IMG/VR virus record: IMGVR_UViG_3300021375_000055
Span: 1 to 44,143 of that record
Length of the DNA stretch: 44,143 bases
Reading direction: 5' to 3' (one strand)
DNA from: a virus
The position numbers and the translations under genes were made by a program. How positions within the stretch are numbered: the stretch's first letter is position 1; the number at the start of each line of letters is the position of its first letter. Shown here piece by piece: positions 19,101-27,640 of this stretch. A model generated the notes under the pieces. The model ran no database searches. It was not told where the DNA came from and saw nothing but the letters and a program-made list of their open reading frames with translations.

Positions 19101-22100
19101 ATTGACAAGTGACCTAGGCGTTGCTGTGTCATATAAATGTACAGCGTAATCATTATTGCTAACCTTGTATCTACCTTTAGCACCTGATTCTGTATAAAAC
19201 TTTAGTAGTGACTCACTTGTGAATCCACCAACTTTTTGCATAAGTTTTGTTGTTAGTGCTTTATATTCTTTTTCTACTGTGCTAGTGATATAGTTACGTT
19301 GCAAGTTGTTTGTGATAACTGCATTGATACCATTAGCTGTGAATATTGCTGGAGCCATAATAAATTCAAACGACATCAATGCGTCATTGTCTTTACCGCT
19401 TCCTAAATTTTGAACATCATATACTGGTGTACCTGAATAACCAATTGATCCTTCAAGCATTGAGATTGACTGAATTGTACCAGTTGAATCAATATTAAGT
19501 TTAACCTGGCCTTTGCGTATTGTATCTGAACTATATAAATCTAATGTACTAGTTGTACCCCAACCAGTTGTGGAGCTTTTTAGTTTAAGTTGCTTCACCT
19601 TTTCACCAAATACTTCTCCATCAAATAAGAAGTTAGTTGGATCAATAATTGTTTTGTTATATTTTTGTACTATCTTGTCAGTGTCTGAATCACCATTACG
19701 TACAAATAATCCAGGTTGGAAGAAGTCAGTCCATCCTCTTGCAGGATTAAGTTTTAACATTGCATCTACTAAGGCACTTTGTCCTTCAGAAGACATGCGC
19801 CATTCAATTTCATATGGTCCCCAGTCACCAAAGTCAAAGTCTTTGGCGGCGGCAATGGCCGCTGGTGTTCCCAATACTGTACTTCTCTCTTCTAATGCGC
19901 CTGCATTTGTTACTGGACTTTTGTTTGTCCAATCCCAATTATGTCTGGCATAACGGATATCAGTTGTTTGATTAGCATCAAGTGGATTACTTACTATACC
20001 ATTTGTTAGTGAATTTATCAACGCTGTACGTTTGGAGGCGTCTGTCCAACTATAATGAGTGTCCCACCATGTTGGCTTTTTATTATGGCCTAACATATGC
20101 CATGGAGTAATATCAGGTGTATCAGTACCAAATATATAGATGTACGCACCTCTCCAATACCCAGGAACAGTTTTTCCATTATGCGTTAATGAATTATAAT
20201 TCCAAGTTGTGTCATCTGTGCTATCATAATAATTTTCTGGATTATAAAACTCTAGCTTTTCTCTACTATAATAGTCTGCCCATAACTGTTCAATATAATT
20301 GTCTACTTTATTTTTATCATACCATGTGCTATTGTGTGGTGCTGGCAAATATACATTTGGAGAAACAGTGTTCTCTAAATCAACTAGTCCTGCCCATATA
20401 CGTTTTTCTAAATCCCACAATGTAGCAGTAACAACATCAAAGTCTGGTTGCGTAACATCATAAAGATCAGTTACTCCAGTCCACTTATGCCTTGAACCAT
20501 CATGTAATATAATTTCATCATTTTGTATTGTTGGTGGTACTGCACTTGCTAATCCTAATTTGACTGCACTTGCAGGAACGTAGCTCTTTTCTTCCTCATC
20601 AATAAATTGTATTGTTAGGAATGCTGGATCATTTGCACTTACAGCCGTTGAAGAACTTGCTAGTGTTATATTACTTCCTGAAATAGTGTAGTCTATATCT
20701 TTAATAAGTAAACGTTCGTAATAAGCACCTGCACCATTATTCTCTGACAAGTAAAGGTATGCATGATCCATTCCGTTAAACGAAGTATTAATTGGAACCT
20801 GGAATGTTATTGCTGTTTGGTTTGTTGCTAGGTTTGCTTTATATTGGCGACCATCAGCAAAGTATGCCATATTACTATTAGCATGTAACTCAGTACCTTT
20901 GCGTGTTGCTGTGATAGCCTTTAGTGCATCTCTTACAATATCCTTAACACTACCATATGTGTTTTGTCTGTAAAGCCTTAATACTTGTGCAATAAATCTT
21001 TTTCTAAATCCAGTAAATTCACGAGCTTGTTTGCTCAACGCTTCTCTAACGTCAAAGTTTCTGTTAGCAAATGTATAATCATGCATAATACTAATATCAT
21101 CATAAATGAATATTGTTCCGCCTGTATTTGTTAATTTAACAGACTTATGGTAATCATTAATACCAAAACTTTGTCCTGTTAGTCCAGGAGTTTTATATAT
21201 GATATCGTTCCAATGTTCAAACGTTTCAGCAATAGTAAATTCTTTTAGTACTTGGTTTCTAGCATTGTGTTCATGTACATCTGGAATAGAATATACACTT
21301 GTTTTATTTGTTGCATCTATATCTCTAAACTCTACATCAATAACACTATTTGCATTTACTAAACTTGCAGGAACAGAAATATCATTTGCATTAATCGTAT
21401 ACTTTGATTGTTGTATACGTTTACCATCAATATATAAATCATGGTACAAGTAATCGTCAGTATCTAAAACAATAATTTTACCTTTATTACTTGCTGAATA
21501 ACCATACCATATTGAACGCTCATTTGCTGGCATTACTATTGTATGTGTGTTACCACTTGATGTCACACCAGTTGTATATGCTGAGCCACCATCGTTATCA
21601 TAAAATGCAAAGCTACCTACTAGGTCTTCAAAAACATATGTTGCACCTGCTCTAACTACTAACGTAGGTTGTATAGATTTTTTATCATTATAGATTCCAG
21701 ATCCATAACTTTCTGTAACTGTAAATGTTCCTGTAACGCCATATCTATAAACATAGAACGCACGATCCGATCTCCAACTAGCATGACCAACAGGCACTGT
21801 TTGTGCTACTGTTGAATCTGTAACTGTATGTTTTATTTTTTCTTTTGCTCCACGCTGTATTGTGCTTGGAGTATATACATGTCTTGTGTTACCCTTCTGT
21901 TTATAGGAATAGTAACCAGGAATAGTATCTGTATCAACTAATCCACTGTCGTTTGTTAGTAGACTAAAAGTATATGTGTCGTTATGTAAGTGGTTTACAA
22001 ACTCGTAATTTGCTTTAGGACCTATGTCTTTAAAGCTCAACACCATGTCTAATTCTGTATCAATTGTAGTTCCTGTGCCTACTTTATATGCTAAAATTTT

Positions 22101-23885
22101 ATTACCAAGAAATGTGCTATCAGGATATTTTGTTGCATCATCAAGTCTAACATCATCACTGTCATATAATGTAAACAGTGGAGGTTGATTAACGTTCTGT
22201 TTTGTTTGTCCTATTTTTGTATAGTTGCCAGTGTCAACCCATAAATCATGTCTTACATATTTTGTAGTCAAGGCCGCTGTCTTAGCATCAGTATCACTCA
22301 ATGCCTGTCTAACTAGAAATGTATCACCTACTGCTAATACTGTCTTTACAGTATCTGCTATGCCGCTTTGTCTAATTTTAATTTCGTTTGTATCTAGTAC
22401 ATAATAAGTTTGTTGGTGTTGTACTTTAGTCTTTAAACTATCGTCTTCAAGTATAAAATCAACTGGACCTGCCCATGTGTTAGTGGAATATTGATTGCCG
22501 TGGTATAACATTTCCATACCACCCTCAAATTCAATAATAGGTCTTTTTGCTTGATTGTCTGTTTTTGCAAATTGACTTGCATCCATTTTCATTGTATCTA
22601 AATCAGCCAGGGCAAACAATGTATCTCTATGAATCCACATGTTTGATCTACTCCAAGCTGTAGCACTAGGACAACCTCTATCAATTACAAAGTAATCTTT
22701 TAGGGCAGTTGGCATATACAATGTATCCCAATTTACATTACTATCCCATGATTGACTTAGATAACTTTTTGCTACTGTTTCTTGAGCCGCAGTTAAAGTT
22801 CCTGGAATACTTTGTGTAATGGCTCCTGCTGATTGTGTTGCATCTACAATTGGTGTTAGGCTAACGCCACTTGCTGTAACCGTTACCCAATAAATTTTAT
22901 GTACGTCTACTGAATTAACAGTTGGCCATGATGTATCAAACTTAATAACTTGTCCATCAGCAAAGTATGCTTTCTCATCTCCGTTTGCATAATACCACAT
23001 AGCAGGGGCGGTGTTTGTACCTGTGTTTGCTAAGTCAGTATTATAATCTGTTATCAGTTGTTGTGGATCTGTTCCTCTTGAATCTGTTGCACTGCCTCTT
23101 TTATATGTCCATGTTACAACATCTATACTATCCCAATAGCCTTTTGTACTATTTGAGTATCTTGTTTCATCAGTCCATAAAGGATAACCAACAGCATTGC
23201 GTATATTAGTATATTCTATAAGTCTAATTTTATACCCAACACCAGTTACAAGATAAATGTGATTGTTATAATCTGTGCCATACCCGTTTATGAGTTTAAT
23301 ACGCATACCATCATGTAGTTCAAACGAGTTATCGTCATCTACAAATGTATGCGTTGGCTTGCCGTTAATATCTGCAATTACGTTTGTGTTATATGTAGTT
23401 GTACCATTTGTATTATCACTTTGGTATACTGGCAAGTTTTCTACCCAATAATAACTTGAGAAATTTAAAAACTTGTCTTTGTTAATAGGTGGATTATAGG
23501 AATAACTCTGCGTACTATATGCTGAGTTATAGTTGTATTCATCAAAGTATTGTTCTAAGCCTTGAGCAACATCATCATATGTAATACGATTTGTACTGCT
23601 AATACCTGGAGCAAGTTGTATGTTGGTGTTACCAGTGTTTAGATAACTTAACTGATCTTCTTTTTGTGTATGTCTACCACTGCTATCACCTACGTATGCA
23701 TCTATATCTTCAAGTGCGCCTTTGGAAATAAGAGTATCAAATGTTGAATCCAACCATTTCTGGTTGAGTCTAGACTTGAATACGTTTGGTAAAAAATCGC
23801 TACTCTTTAAGTCAACGGTTTTATAGGTACCCGGGTTGCGTTTGTTTTCCGCTTTAGTTTGCTTCTTACTTTTATATTCTGCCAT
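13170..23885 (-). CDS. Giant baseplate/tail structural protein, 3571 aa
   Basis: A single uninterrupted frame of 10.7 kb directly after gp6 (TAAATG junction), the position of baseplate wedge gp7 in T4. T4 gp7 has 1032 residues, so identity with gp7 is uncertain. The N-terminus (KSSDFLPNVFKSRLNQKW, 27-44) looks like an anchoring helical part. Around residues 2090-2400 is a Thr/Asn/Val/Ala-rich stretch with repeated units such as INGTADNRLEAKV, AAKINASAQTPAD and SINNAGITNV, like flagellin/hook-type beta repeats. Two segments, near 2030 (YKRGDLVRRNGYLYKC) and 3010 (YAGGDLVKFNNVIYRA), look like CBM5/12 chitin-binding-like modules. Residues ~3470-3530 resemble a fibre domain (TTIPVTDSTQFNGDEGY). 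It probably spans the baseplate periphery and may bind host glycans. Confidence 0.85.
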   Translation of the reverse strand: MAEYKSKKQTKAENKRNPGTYKTVDLKSSDFLPNVFKSRLNQKWLDSTFDTLISKGALEDIDAYVGDSSGRHTQKEDQLSYLNTGNTNIQLAPGISSTNRITYDDVAQGLEQYFDEYNYNSAYSTQSYSYNPPINKDKFLNFSSYYWVENLPVYQSDNTNGTTTYNTNVIADINGKPTHTFVDDDNSFELHDGMRIKLINGYGTDYNNHIYLVTGVGYKIRLIEYTNIRNAVGYPLWTDETRYSNSTKGYWDSIDVVTWTYKRGSATDSRGTDPQQLITDYNTDLANTGTNTAPAMWYYANGDEKAYFADGQVIKFDTSWPTVNSVDVHKIYWVTVTASGVSLTPIVDATQSAGAITQSIPGTLTAAQETVAKSYLSQSWDSNVNWDTLYMPTALKDYFVIDRGCPSATAWSRSNMWIHRDTLFALADLDTMKMDASQFAKTDNQAKRPIIEFEGGMEMLYHGNQYSTNTWAGPVDFILEDDSLKTKVQHQQTYYVLDTNEIKIRQSGIADTVKTVLAVGDTFLVRQALSDTDAKTAALTTKYVRHDLWVDTGNYTKIGQTKQNVNQPPLFTLYDSDDVRLDDATKYPDSTFLGNKILAYKVGTGTTIDTELDMVLSFKDIGPKANYEFVNHLHNDTYTFSLLTNDSGLVDTDTIPGYYSYKQKGNTRHVYTPSTIQRGAKEKIKHTVTDSTVAQTVPVGHASWRSDRAFYVYRYGVTGTFTVTESYGSGIYNDKKSIQPTLVVRAGATYVFEDLVGSFAFYDNDGGSAYTTGVTSSGNTHTIVMPANERSIWYGYSASNKGKIIVLDTDDYLYHDLYIDGKRIQQSKYTINANDISVPASLVNANSVIDVEFRDIDATNKTSVYSIPDVHEHNARNQVLKEFTIAETFEHWNDIIYKTPGLTGQSFGINDYHKSVKLTNTGGTIFIYDDISIMHDYTFANRNFDVREALSKQAREFTGFRKRFIAQVLRLYRQNTYGSVKDIVRDALKAITATRKGTELHANSNMAYFADGRQYKANLATNQTAITFQVPINTSFNGMDHAYLYLSENNGAGAYYERLLIKDIDYTISGSNITLASSSTAVSANDPAFLTIQFIDEEEKSYVPASAVKLGLASAVPPTIQNDEIILHDGSRHKWTGVTDLYDVTQPDFDVVTATLWDLEKRIWAGLVDLENTVSPNVYLPAPHNSTWYDKNKVDNYIEQLWADYYSREKLEFYNPENYYDSTDDTTWNYNSLTHNGKTVPGYWRGAYIYIFGTDTPDITPWHMLGHNKKPTWWDTHYSWTDASKRTALINSLTNGIVSNPLDANQTTDIRYARHNWDWTNKSPVTNAGALEERSTVLGTPAAIAAAKDFDFGDWGPYEIEWRMSSEGQSALVDAMLKLNPARGWTDFFQPGLFVRNGDSDTDKIVQKYNKTIIDPTNFLFDGEVFGEKVKQLKLKSSTTGWGTTSTLDLYSSDTIRKGQVKLNIDSTGTIQSISMLEGSIGYSGTPVYDVQNLGSGKDNDALMSFEFIMAPAIFTANGINAVITNNLQRNYITSTVEKEYKALTTKLMQKVGGFTSESLLKFYTESGAKGRYKVSNNDYAVHLYDTATPRSLVNISQVNLKKKLSGYAVSGYSAGKQKFYFYEPLRKGNNFDNITLPNSATVKKYNEYDYSSVSSIEFNGEFAKVQDLYDFVRGYYEYLRVKGVVANNYAGAAHATDAVVWATGATLHDTEELLIGAKVTYTGTNGRLISFGTLPGGMNSILNENGKPYNDKEIKVDRLKKEAIVTLVGPANEFGSITFAEIDFEHIVEFANTTQFNDTLFNDVTNQRHHRLILQGQRTKNWDGNTRTPGYIVFDNKIVENFDTSVRAIDELYNYDARKLNAQYKKAQDLTIGNYDKKWVNDTLINDQTFSKFYQGMLKSKGTTGSITPFNRSSMLNDGASIASIQEEWMFRHSYYGDTTNVNATEIALKPSQVDNNVEVINFSDADIEFVNGTSVAFNTESMSSFNSRAYLVKTAGEVLNETENSKGNIVKNLPAMKTIYDSTADYANTETWIGTKSYKRGDLVRRNGYLYKCNVNAIGFTTEGTGLVFTGSTPAPTFTYANEAASDAASAVIDGTSIWFDEQSTVFNNIVVTGSVTNPSVNSGESIIIDGTTVTLTNVNLVEVIDTTATEDGNAFVTCNLSSTSDPIISNNTGEALIINGATISLIDGTFPAGSSLTKANVVAFINGTADNRLEAKVSSGNIIIEYRADGDVNADLVIGTGSANNDLNLTSGTYTPTTKLVSQAQNMDAATLAAKINASAQTPADITAVEVSNQLQIIKAPTTATTANTVLALGGNISTVAGLASSTQVTSSLQNNVPQTVFDARDSINNAGITNVTASVNSNNQLVITSTSSVSVDLGLSTNDMNTQAGLAQSGIQYAQNTSVANTFDVSMWTDVSDDDEALFNIQVINDANSHNADQSVAGPTLNVTGLGSVSTQVPSVFNGWNVFQVQNLGWYSQVDDGTGTLTDICSICAGTASIDGNDAQVNLTDGTPGFQHNLEIGDYVMIVNSTTTPNCDGIHKVTKLGDSSAAGQRAFYIDMFIEECGSAPQIYVLRNARFNDYDDIRKTNANTNYKWKSGDYAWSTQHTDSSSAGRGTYVYKHDGTDFVIDTTRTVLDRAINNSRDETLNALAFARIYDGSKNGRQTSLELEVFDPMLRKIPGIADMQINVRSFVDRASYTHSTDLNEQTLLNVPNAWAKEEVGQVWWDLSTAIYYDYNQGSAEYKKEYWGKLWEGASIDVYEWTKSTILPEEWDSSVTSGVEVDGVAITGTPYKIVDTASGEETYYYTTDQDYNERTGSYDTVYYFWVKDKTTFAQSGNRSLNVKQLASIIKDPTANGISWCAGISATELIVANVQFGVTNTSVLQINKVLSKAAHDSWTVLQEGTGLIPEYWYKGMLDNLVGRQATSGKAFPNTDLHEYNRFGDDRALGQGWFYDTMSARQEAVAHINKRLRNINLVQDLENKWDRTIGGDKHFVDIDLDYTNLASWQPSTVYAGGDLVKFNNVIYRAKSAHTSGTSSYAAFGNNTTWRRYASIYDMTSMWDYTDYIIPTRLTNEQPTFIITNKNELSGIDTTKHRIVELRIIDLDGFDRTEILKWDGTEWVIQEKKNATIEFKDWLWKQGKTPWDSVGWDVTNWDSTLQVWWHYIVYTLRNDILIERHVDEFNKFFFALVRHCLAEQKQVDWVYKTTYIQVDVTTTTNTTTNKYKRGTINTLLGYINDVKPFHTKIRNVIDNNTVNEQATVGIVESMRSISTIKLNQFQTQTAEDRISADAYVNNGNTTLQSKRDVIDGTFVPDISVTTHKTMLPNVYGNDTFATDFSGTANTIEYDGEVFTTSTIPSTQIEGGGFINTEDYNHTTDTTVPNNRNSLAKWDFSENLTVTVITNTSGSTYNTDSRTFLYRLDGKLNNFIDVLETAKSTTTTANVTNTDTTIPVTDSTQFNGDEGYAYINGEVIKYAYAHSNNLYEVTRGYASQKAHASGSTIVNITDANVYTETLKGTTNASNEYVDSNKLNDITMSGGNVTGVTSVLTGTGRLSARMQSGTQGIDL

Positions 23886-26800
23886 TTAGACACCCTGCGC
23901 CTGATTAATATTCTCTTGTGTAATGCTGTCTATAATATCAATATCAGATATGCCTACATCTGGAATTAGTAATTCTCCTTTTAATGGCGTTATTTGAAAT
24001 AGGTCACCAAAGGAGGTGTCAGTACCAAGTGGCACAATAACAAAACTACTTATCACTCCAGAAAGCTCCTTGTGTATGTGAGCCGCAAGTTCTGTAAAGT
24101 AGAATGTTTCACCAAAGTCCCAATTACTAGGATCAAAATAAACTGCCATAGCATCTACTACTTTGTTTTTTATTTCATTGTCTGTAAACTGTGTTCCAGG
24201 TGTTTTAATAATTCTAAACTTAGCACGATGTTCTGCTTTTGATTTACTGCCAAACAGTGGAAGATATGTACAAGGTCTATAAATGATGCTATCACTCATT
24301 GCCTTTTTGCTTGTTTGATCTTCAAATCTAGAAGCAAGTGAGCTAATTGTATCTTCTGTTGGTGCTTGGACTTTTCCTGTTTCATCTGCTAACCATGTAC
24401 GAAACGCTGTATCATATGTTGACGTTAAAGTAAACACATCAATTAAATTTGTAAAGCTAGGATCAATAAGTTCATTTGAATCTGGAATATGGCTCCATTC
24501 AAATCTTAGATCACTGTTTTGTGTATGTGTCGCTTTTCCGCCACTACTATAAGTTCCTGTTGCAGTAGATGTAACAGTAAAGTCAGTTGATGTCGCCGCG
24601 GCAATAGTTGCTGTTAGTAAATTTAAATCACCAGCTGAACTAGCAATTGAATGGATACTAACTGTATCACCTACAGCAAATGTATTGTTTGCTGTATACG
24701 TAATAGTTCCACTGCCACCAACTACTGCGTTGGTTATAGTAACTTCAGGTGAAATACTTGCATATGAGTCTGGATTATCAGGTCTATCATTTGCATCAGA
24801 ATCTACAATAGATAAGATAACTTTTGTCGGATCATATATTCCTGATTTAGATCCATCAGTTACAAAGTCATATCCGTATATATAGAATGTTGCATTTGGT
24901 AACTCTGTTTTTGTTGTGTCTGTAATTGAAATAGTGTCACGTTTCTTTCTACGTGTTTCACCATCCATATAAAATTCATTAGTAATATTACTGAATTCAA
25001 TTTGTGATGATGCTAGTTTATATCTAACTACACGTTGAGTCATTGTCCACTTATCAATATTATTACTTGTTGTATAGTTAATATGCAATAACCAATTATT
25101 ATCCTTACCACTCTCAAGTGATGTAATATCAAAATCACCTGGCATTGCTGTGTCGCTTGCTGTTGGTAGTGGATCACGTTCTATAATTTCCCATTTAGTA
25201 TTGGCGTAATCAAACTTTAAAGCAAACGTTTGTTTTGCTTTAATGTAATCAATAACAGTAGAACGTTCACTTGCTGTAAATTGTCTGCTAAGAGCAGGTA
25301 CAATTAAATCTAATGTTGCATTGGTTGGGATAGCTCTATCAAGTCCTATTGCTCCTTGATCGTCTGGCGAGATACCTGTAGGGTTTCCACTTCCATTGTC
25401 AATACCAAGTCCTTGATTATAAACTTTGTTTACCTGTGCCCAATATGTTCTTGTACCAGAAGTAAATTTTAATAGTGCACCTTGTTTAAGAAATTTTAAG
25501 TATGAAGTTTGCTTATCACCAACACCATAAATTGGATAATTCTGTCCTGCATCATTTAATCTAAAATAACCAGTTAATGGATACTGTGTGCTTGCAGTCC
25601 ATAAGAAGTTATTAACAGTATAATTTGTTTTTAATGCTGTAAATGTATTCAAAAACTTATCGTAATATAAGTTAATCATCTCATCATCACTAACTGCTTT
25701 TCTAATATGTTTGTCAAAAACAACAGCCGCACTAACATCACTCATAATTGTTTCTTTAGTGTGTTCAGTTTTTGTTAATATACCATCTGTTGCAAATAAA
25801 CGTAAGTTGCTATATGCACCAGTTGGATCCTTCATGTCAACATAACGACTAAATCCGCTGTGTGTTCTATTGACTGCTTTAATTTTCTTAACGCTATCTG
25901 TTGTTGTAAGTAATAATCCGTTATAATCATTAGCAGTGATCATTCTGTTTTGGCTGGCAAATGCCTGCGGTGCAGATGTTTTAATGTCGTTTAATGATTC
26001 ACCAGAGCTTGCAGTGTTAATAGTTTTACGTAATTGCACTGTCATTGTTGCACTATACGTGTTGTTGTCTGCGCCTACGTACTTTACATTAATACGTTTA
26101 ATACCAATGTCATCTGGACGTAAGCTATATGTTTCGTTTAAACTTGTTCTATGCCAAACTCTTATAATTCCTTTTGGTAAATTACCTAATGTGCTATCAG
26201 CAAACTGAATTGAAACTTTATTTCCTGATAATGATTTTACACTAAAAATATCTCTAACTCCAGAAGCCAGGCTATTATATTGCACATTAGTTCCATGTAC
26301 TTGGTTTACTTTTGTCCAAGTTTTTGATACTGCGCCTTCTGTGTTAATTGTTTGAACCCACACATCTGTGTTGTTTATATTTTCTGAATCTAGATCAAGT
26401 GTCATTCCACTAATTGGATCACTAACATTAAAGTCTTGAAAATCTAAATTACCTTCTTTTAATCCAAAGAAGAAACCTGTGTTATCGCTAAGAATTCCTT
26501 GCCCATCATTTTTATATAACATAGTAAATGCATTGACTGGGTTTGGATCCTTCTCAACATAATTTTTCATATCAGTATCATAATCAACGCTGTATGCATT
26601 AAAAATTGTGCTTACACCTTGTGCAATGCCGTTGAATGAAAATGTAAGTTGATCAGAAGTATTGTTTAGATTATAGAATTGGTTTTGTACTCCGCCAATA
26701 GCTACTTGTTTTGTAGGTGATCCATATGGATTTGTACTTGAAAAAATTGCATTCATAACATTAACAAAGTTGTCTAAGTTATCTGCTGTTGTACTATTTT

Positions 26801-27233
26801 CAAAGTTAAATTCTTGTCCGGCTAGTGTTGTGCCGTTATTACCTATAACGTCTTCGTTTGTTTTTACAGAGATAACTTTAACAAAACCAGATGCAGTTGA
26901 ATTCCTTCTAGGAGTATATCCGAGGAACTCTGAAAGTTTATAAACTGATTCTGTTTTATCTGCTGTACTTAAAAAGTTATTACGTGCATTTAAATCTACA
27001 CGGAAAGCTAAACTATGTCCGAACCTTGCAATAACATCTAATAGGCTTACAAATTCTGCACTCTCTACCCAGTCAGTGTAACTTTCAGGATAGTTAGTTC
27101 TAATGTACTCCACCATGCTATCACGGATTGTATCATAATCATATGCTTGGAAATTTGCGTTTATGTAGGATTCATATACTGCCGTATAGTCCTCAGCCGC
27201 AAATAATTTTGTCTGTCTCTGTGTCTGTGCCAT
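23886..27233 (-). CDS. 6: Baseplate wedge subunit gp6, 1115 aa
   Basis: gp6 forms the dimeric ring of baseplate wedges in T4-like phages. The N-terminal ~110 residues match the gp6/J-like pattern: IRTNYPESYTDWVESAEFVS, then LLDVIARFGHSLAFRVDLNA, then FLSTADKTESVYKLSEFLGY and TPRRNS. The C-terminal part (FRIIKTPGTQFTDNEIKNKV followed by DPSNWDFGETFYFTEL) is the conserved end of this family. At 1115 residues it is considerably longer than T4 gp6 (660), as is usual in marine relatives. Its ATG overlaps the stop of gene 25 (TAATG), the same 25-then-6 order as many T4-like phages. A Thr/Ser-rich insertion (~residues 830-920) looks like an added surface domain. Confidence 0.92.
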   Translation of the reverse strand: MAQTQRQTKLFAAEDYTAVYESYINANFQAYDYDTIRDSMVEYIRTNYPESYTDWVESAEFVSLLDVIARFGHSLAFRVDLNARNNFLSTADKTESVYKLSEFLGYTPRRNSTASGFVKVISVKTNEDVIGNNGTTLAGQEFNFENSTTADNLDNFVNVMNAIFSSTNPYGSPTKQVAIGGVQNQFYNLNNTSDQLTFSFNGIAQGVSTIFNAYSVDYDTDMKNYVEKDPNPVNAFTMLYKNDGQGILSDNTGFFFGLKEGNLDFQDFNVSDPISGMTLDLDSENINNTDVWVQTINTEGAVSKTWTKVNQVHGTNVQYNSLASGVRDIFSVKSLSGNKVSIQFADSTLGNLPKGIIRVWHRTSLNETYSLRPDDIGIKRINVKYVGADNNTYSATMTVQLRKTINTASSGESLNDIKTSAPQAFASQNRMITANDYNGLLLTTTDSVKKIKAVNRTHSGFSRYVDMKDPTGAYSNLRLFATDGILTKTEHTKETIMSDVSAAVVFDKHIRKAVSDDEMINLYYDKFLNTFTALKTNYTVNNFLWTASTQYPLTGYFRLNDAGQNYPIYGVGDKQTSYLKFLKQGALLKFTSGTRTYWAQVNKVYNQGLGIDNGSGNPTGISPDDQGAIGLDRAIPTNATLDLIVPALSRQFTASERSTVIDYIKAKQTFALKFDYANTKWEIIERDPLPTASDTAMPGDFDITSLESGKDNNWLLHINYTTSNNIDKWTMTQRVVRYKLASSQIEFSNITNEFYMDGETRRKKRDTISITDTTKTELPNATFYIYGYDFVTDGSKSGIYDPTKVILSIVDSDANDRPDNPDSYASISPEVTITNAVVGGSGTITYTANNTFAVGDTVSIHSIASSAGDLNLLTATIAAATSTDFTVTSTATGTYSSGGKATHTQNSDLRFEWSHIPDSNELIDPSFTNLIDVFTLTSTYDTAFRTWLADETGKVQAPTEDTISSLASRFEDQTSKKAMSDSIIYRPCTYLPLFGSKSKAEHRAKFRIIKTPGTQFTDNEIKNKVVDAMAVYFDPSNWDFGETFYFTELAAHIHKELSGVISSFVIVPLGTDTSFGDLFQITPLKGELLIPDVGISDIDIIDSITQENINQAQGV

Positions 27234-27607
27234 TATTGATCCTCAAACTCTCTGTCAAATTTTAGTTCTAAAGTTGTTTTAGTTGCAGTAGGAACATATG
27301 TTAATGTACAGTTAACTTCAATTTTTTGTTCATCAAAGTCAACAGCTATTGTACTGCTATCAACTGTAAAACGTGGATCATAGCTTACAACATCCATAAC
27401 ATCTGTCTTTACTGCATCCACTGTAATCATATCAAGTGGTTGCATTAACATATATGGTAGTATGCTACCAAAGTTTGGATTAGTCCATTTCTCACCTTTG
27501 CGAATACTAAAATGATTTTTTAAATCACGCTTTGCTAGATCCAAACCAGTTAGCTGTGTTGGTGTAAATGACTTACCTATTGTACTATATCCGTATATCT
27601 TACTCAT
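27233..27607 (-). CDS. 25: Baseplate wedge subunit gp25, 124 aa
   Basis: A small gp25/W-like wedge protein: DLAKRDLKNHFSIRKGEKW (around 23-41), then NFGSILPYMLMQPLD, then VVSYDPRF, and a final strand-rich half. This is the conserved core of the gp25 family, shared by T4, P2 and type VI secretion sheath initiators. The frame extends up to TTG 27625, but ATG 27607 gives the normal N-terminus and family length. The stop overlaps the gp6 start. A late-promoter-like CATAAATA lies just five bases upstream of the ATG, which would leave almost no leader, so expression may instead rely on read-through from upstream. Confidence 0.93.
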   Translation of the reverse strand: MSKIYGYSTIGKSFTPTQLTGLDLAKRDLKNHFSIRKGEKWTNPNFGSILPYMLMQPLDMITVDAVKTDVMDVVSYDPRFTVDSSTIAVDFDEQKIEVNCTLTYVPTATKTTLELKFDREFEDQ

Positions 27608-27612
27608 ACTAA

Positions 27613-27620
27613 TATTTATG
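27613..27620 (-). promoter_or_regulatory. Late-promoter-like element CATAAATA before gene 25
   Basis: CATAAATA (minus strand) is one mismatch from the gp55-dependent TATAAATA consensus. It sits between a terminator-like hairpin and the gp25 ATG. Start of transcription here would give a nearly leaderless message, which weakens the call. Confidence 0.35.
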
Positions 27621-27623
27621 CAC

Positions 27624-27640
27624 AAAAAACCTCGGTTTTT
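27624..27640 (-). terminator. Terminator-like hairpin after the HNH gene
   Basis: On the minus strand the HNH stop codon runs into AAAAAC-CGAG-GTTTTT plus one further T: a six-pair stem with a four-base loop ending in a run of six T. The stem is A/T-rich, and the reverse orientation is nearly as good. It separates the upstream baseplate genes from gp25/gp6. Confidence 0.55.

Noticed and set aside
27608-27625. TTG 27625 as the gp25 start
   Set aside because: It runs through the intergenic promoter/terminator segment; ATG 27607 gives the family's usual N-terminus.
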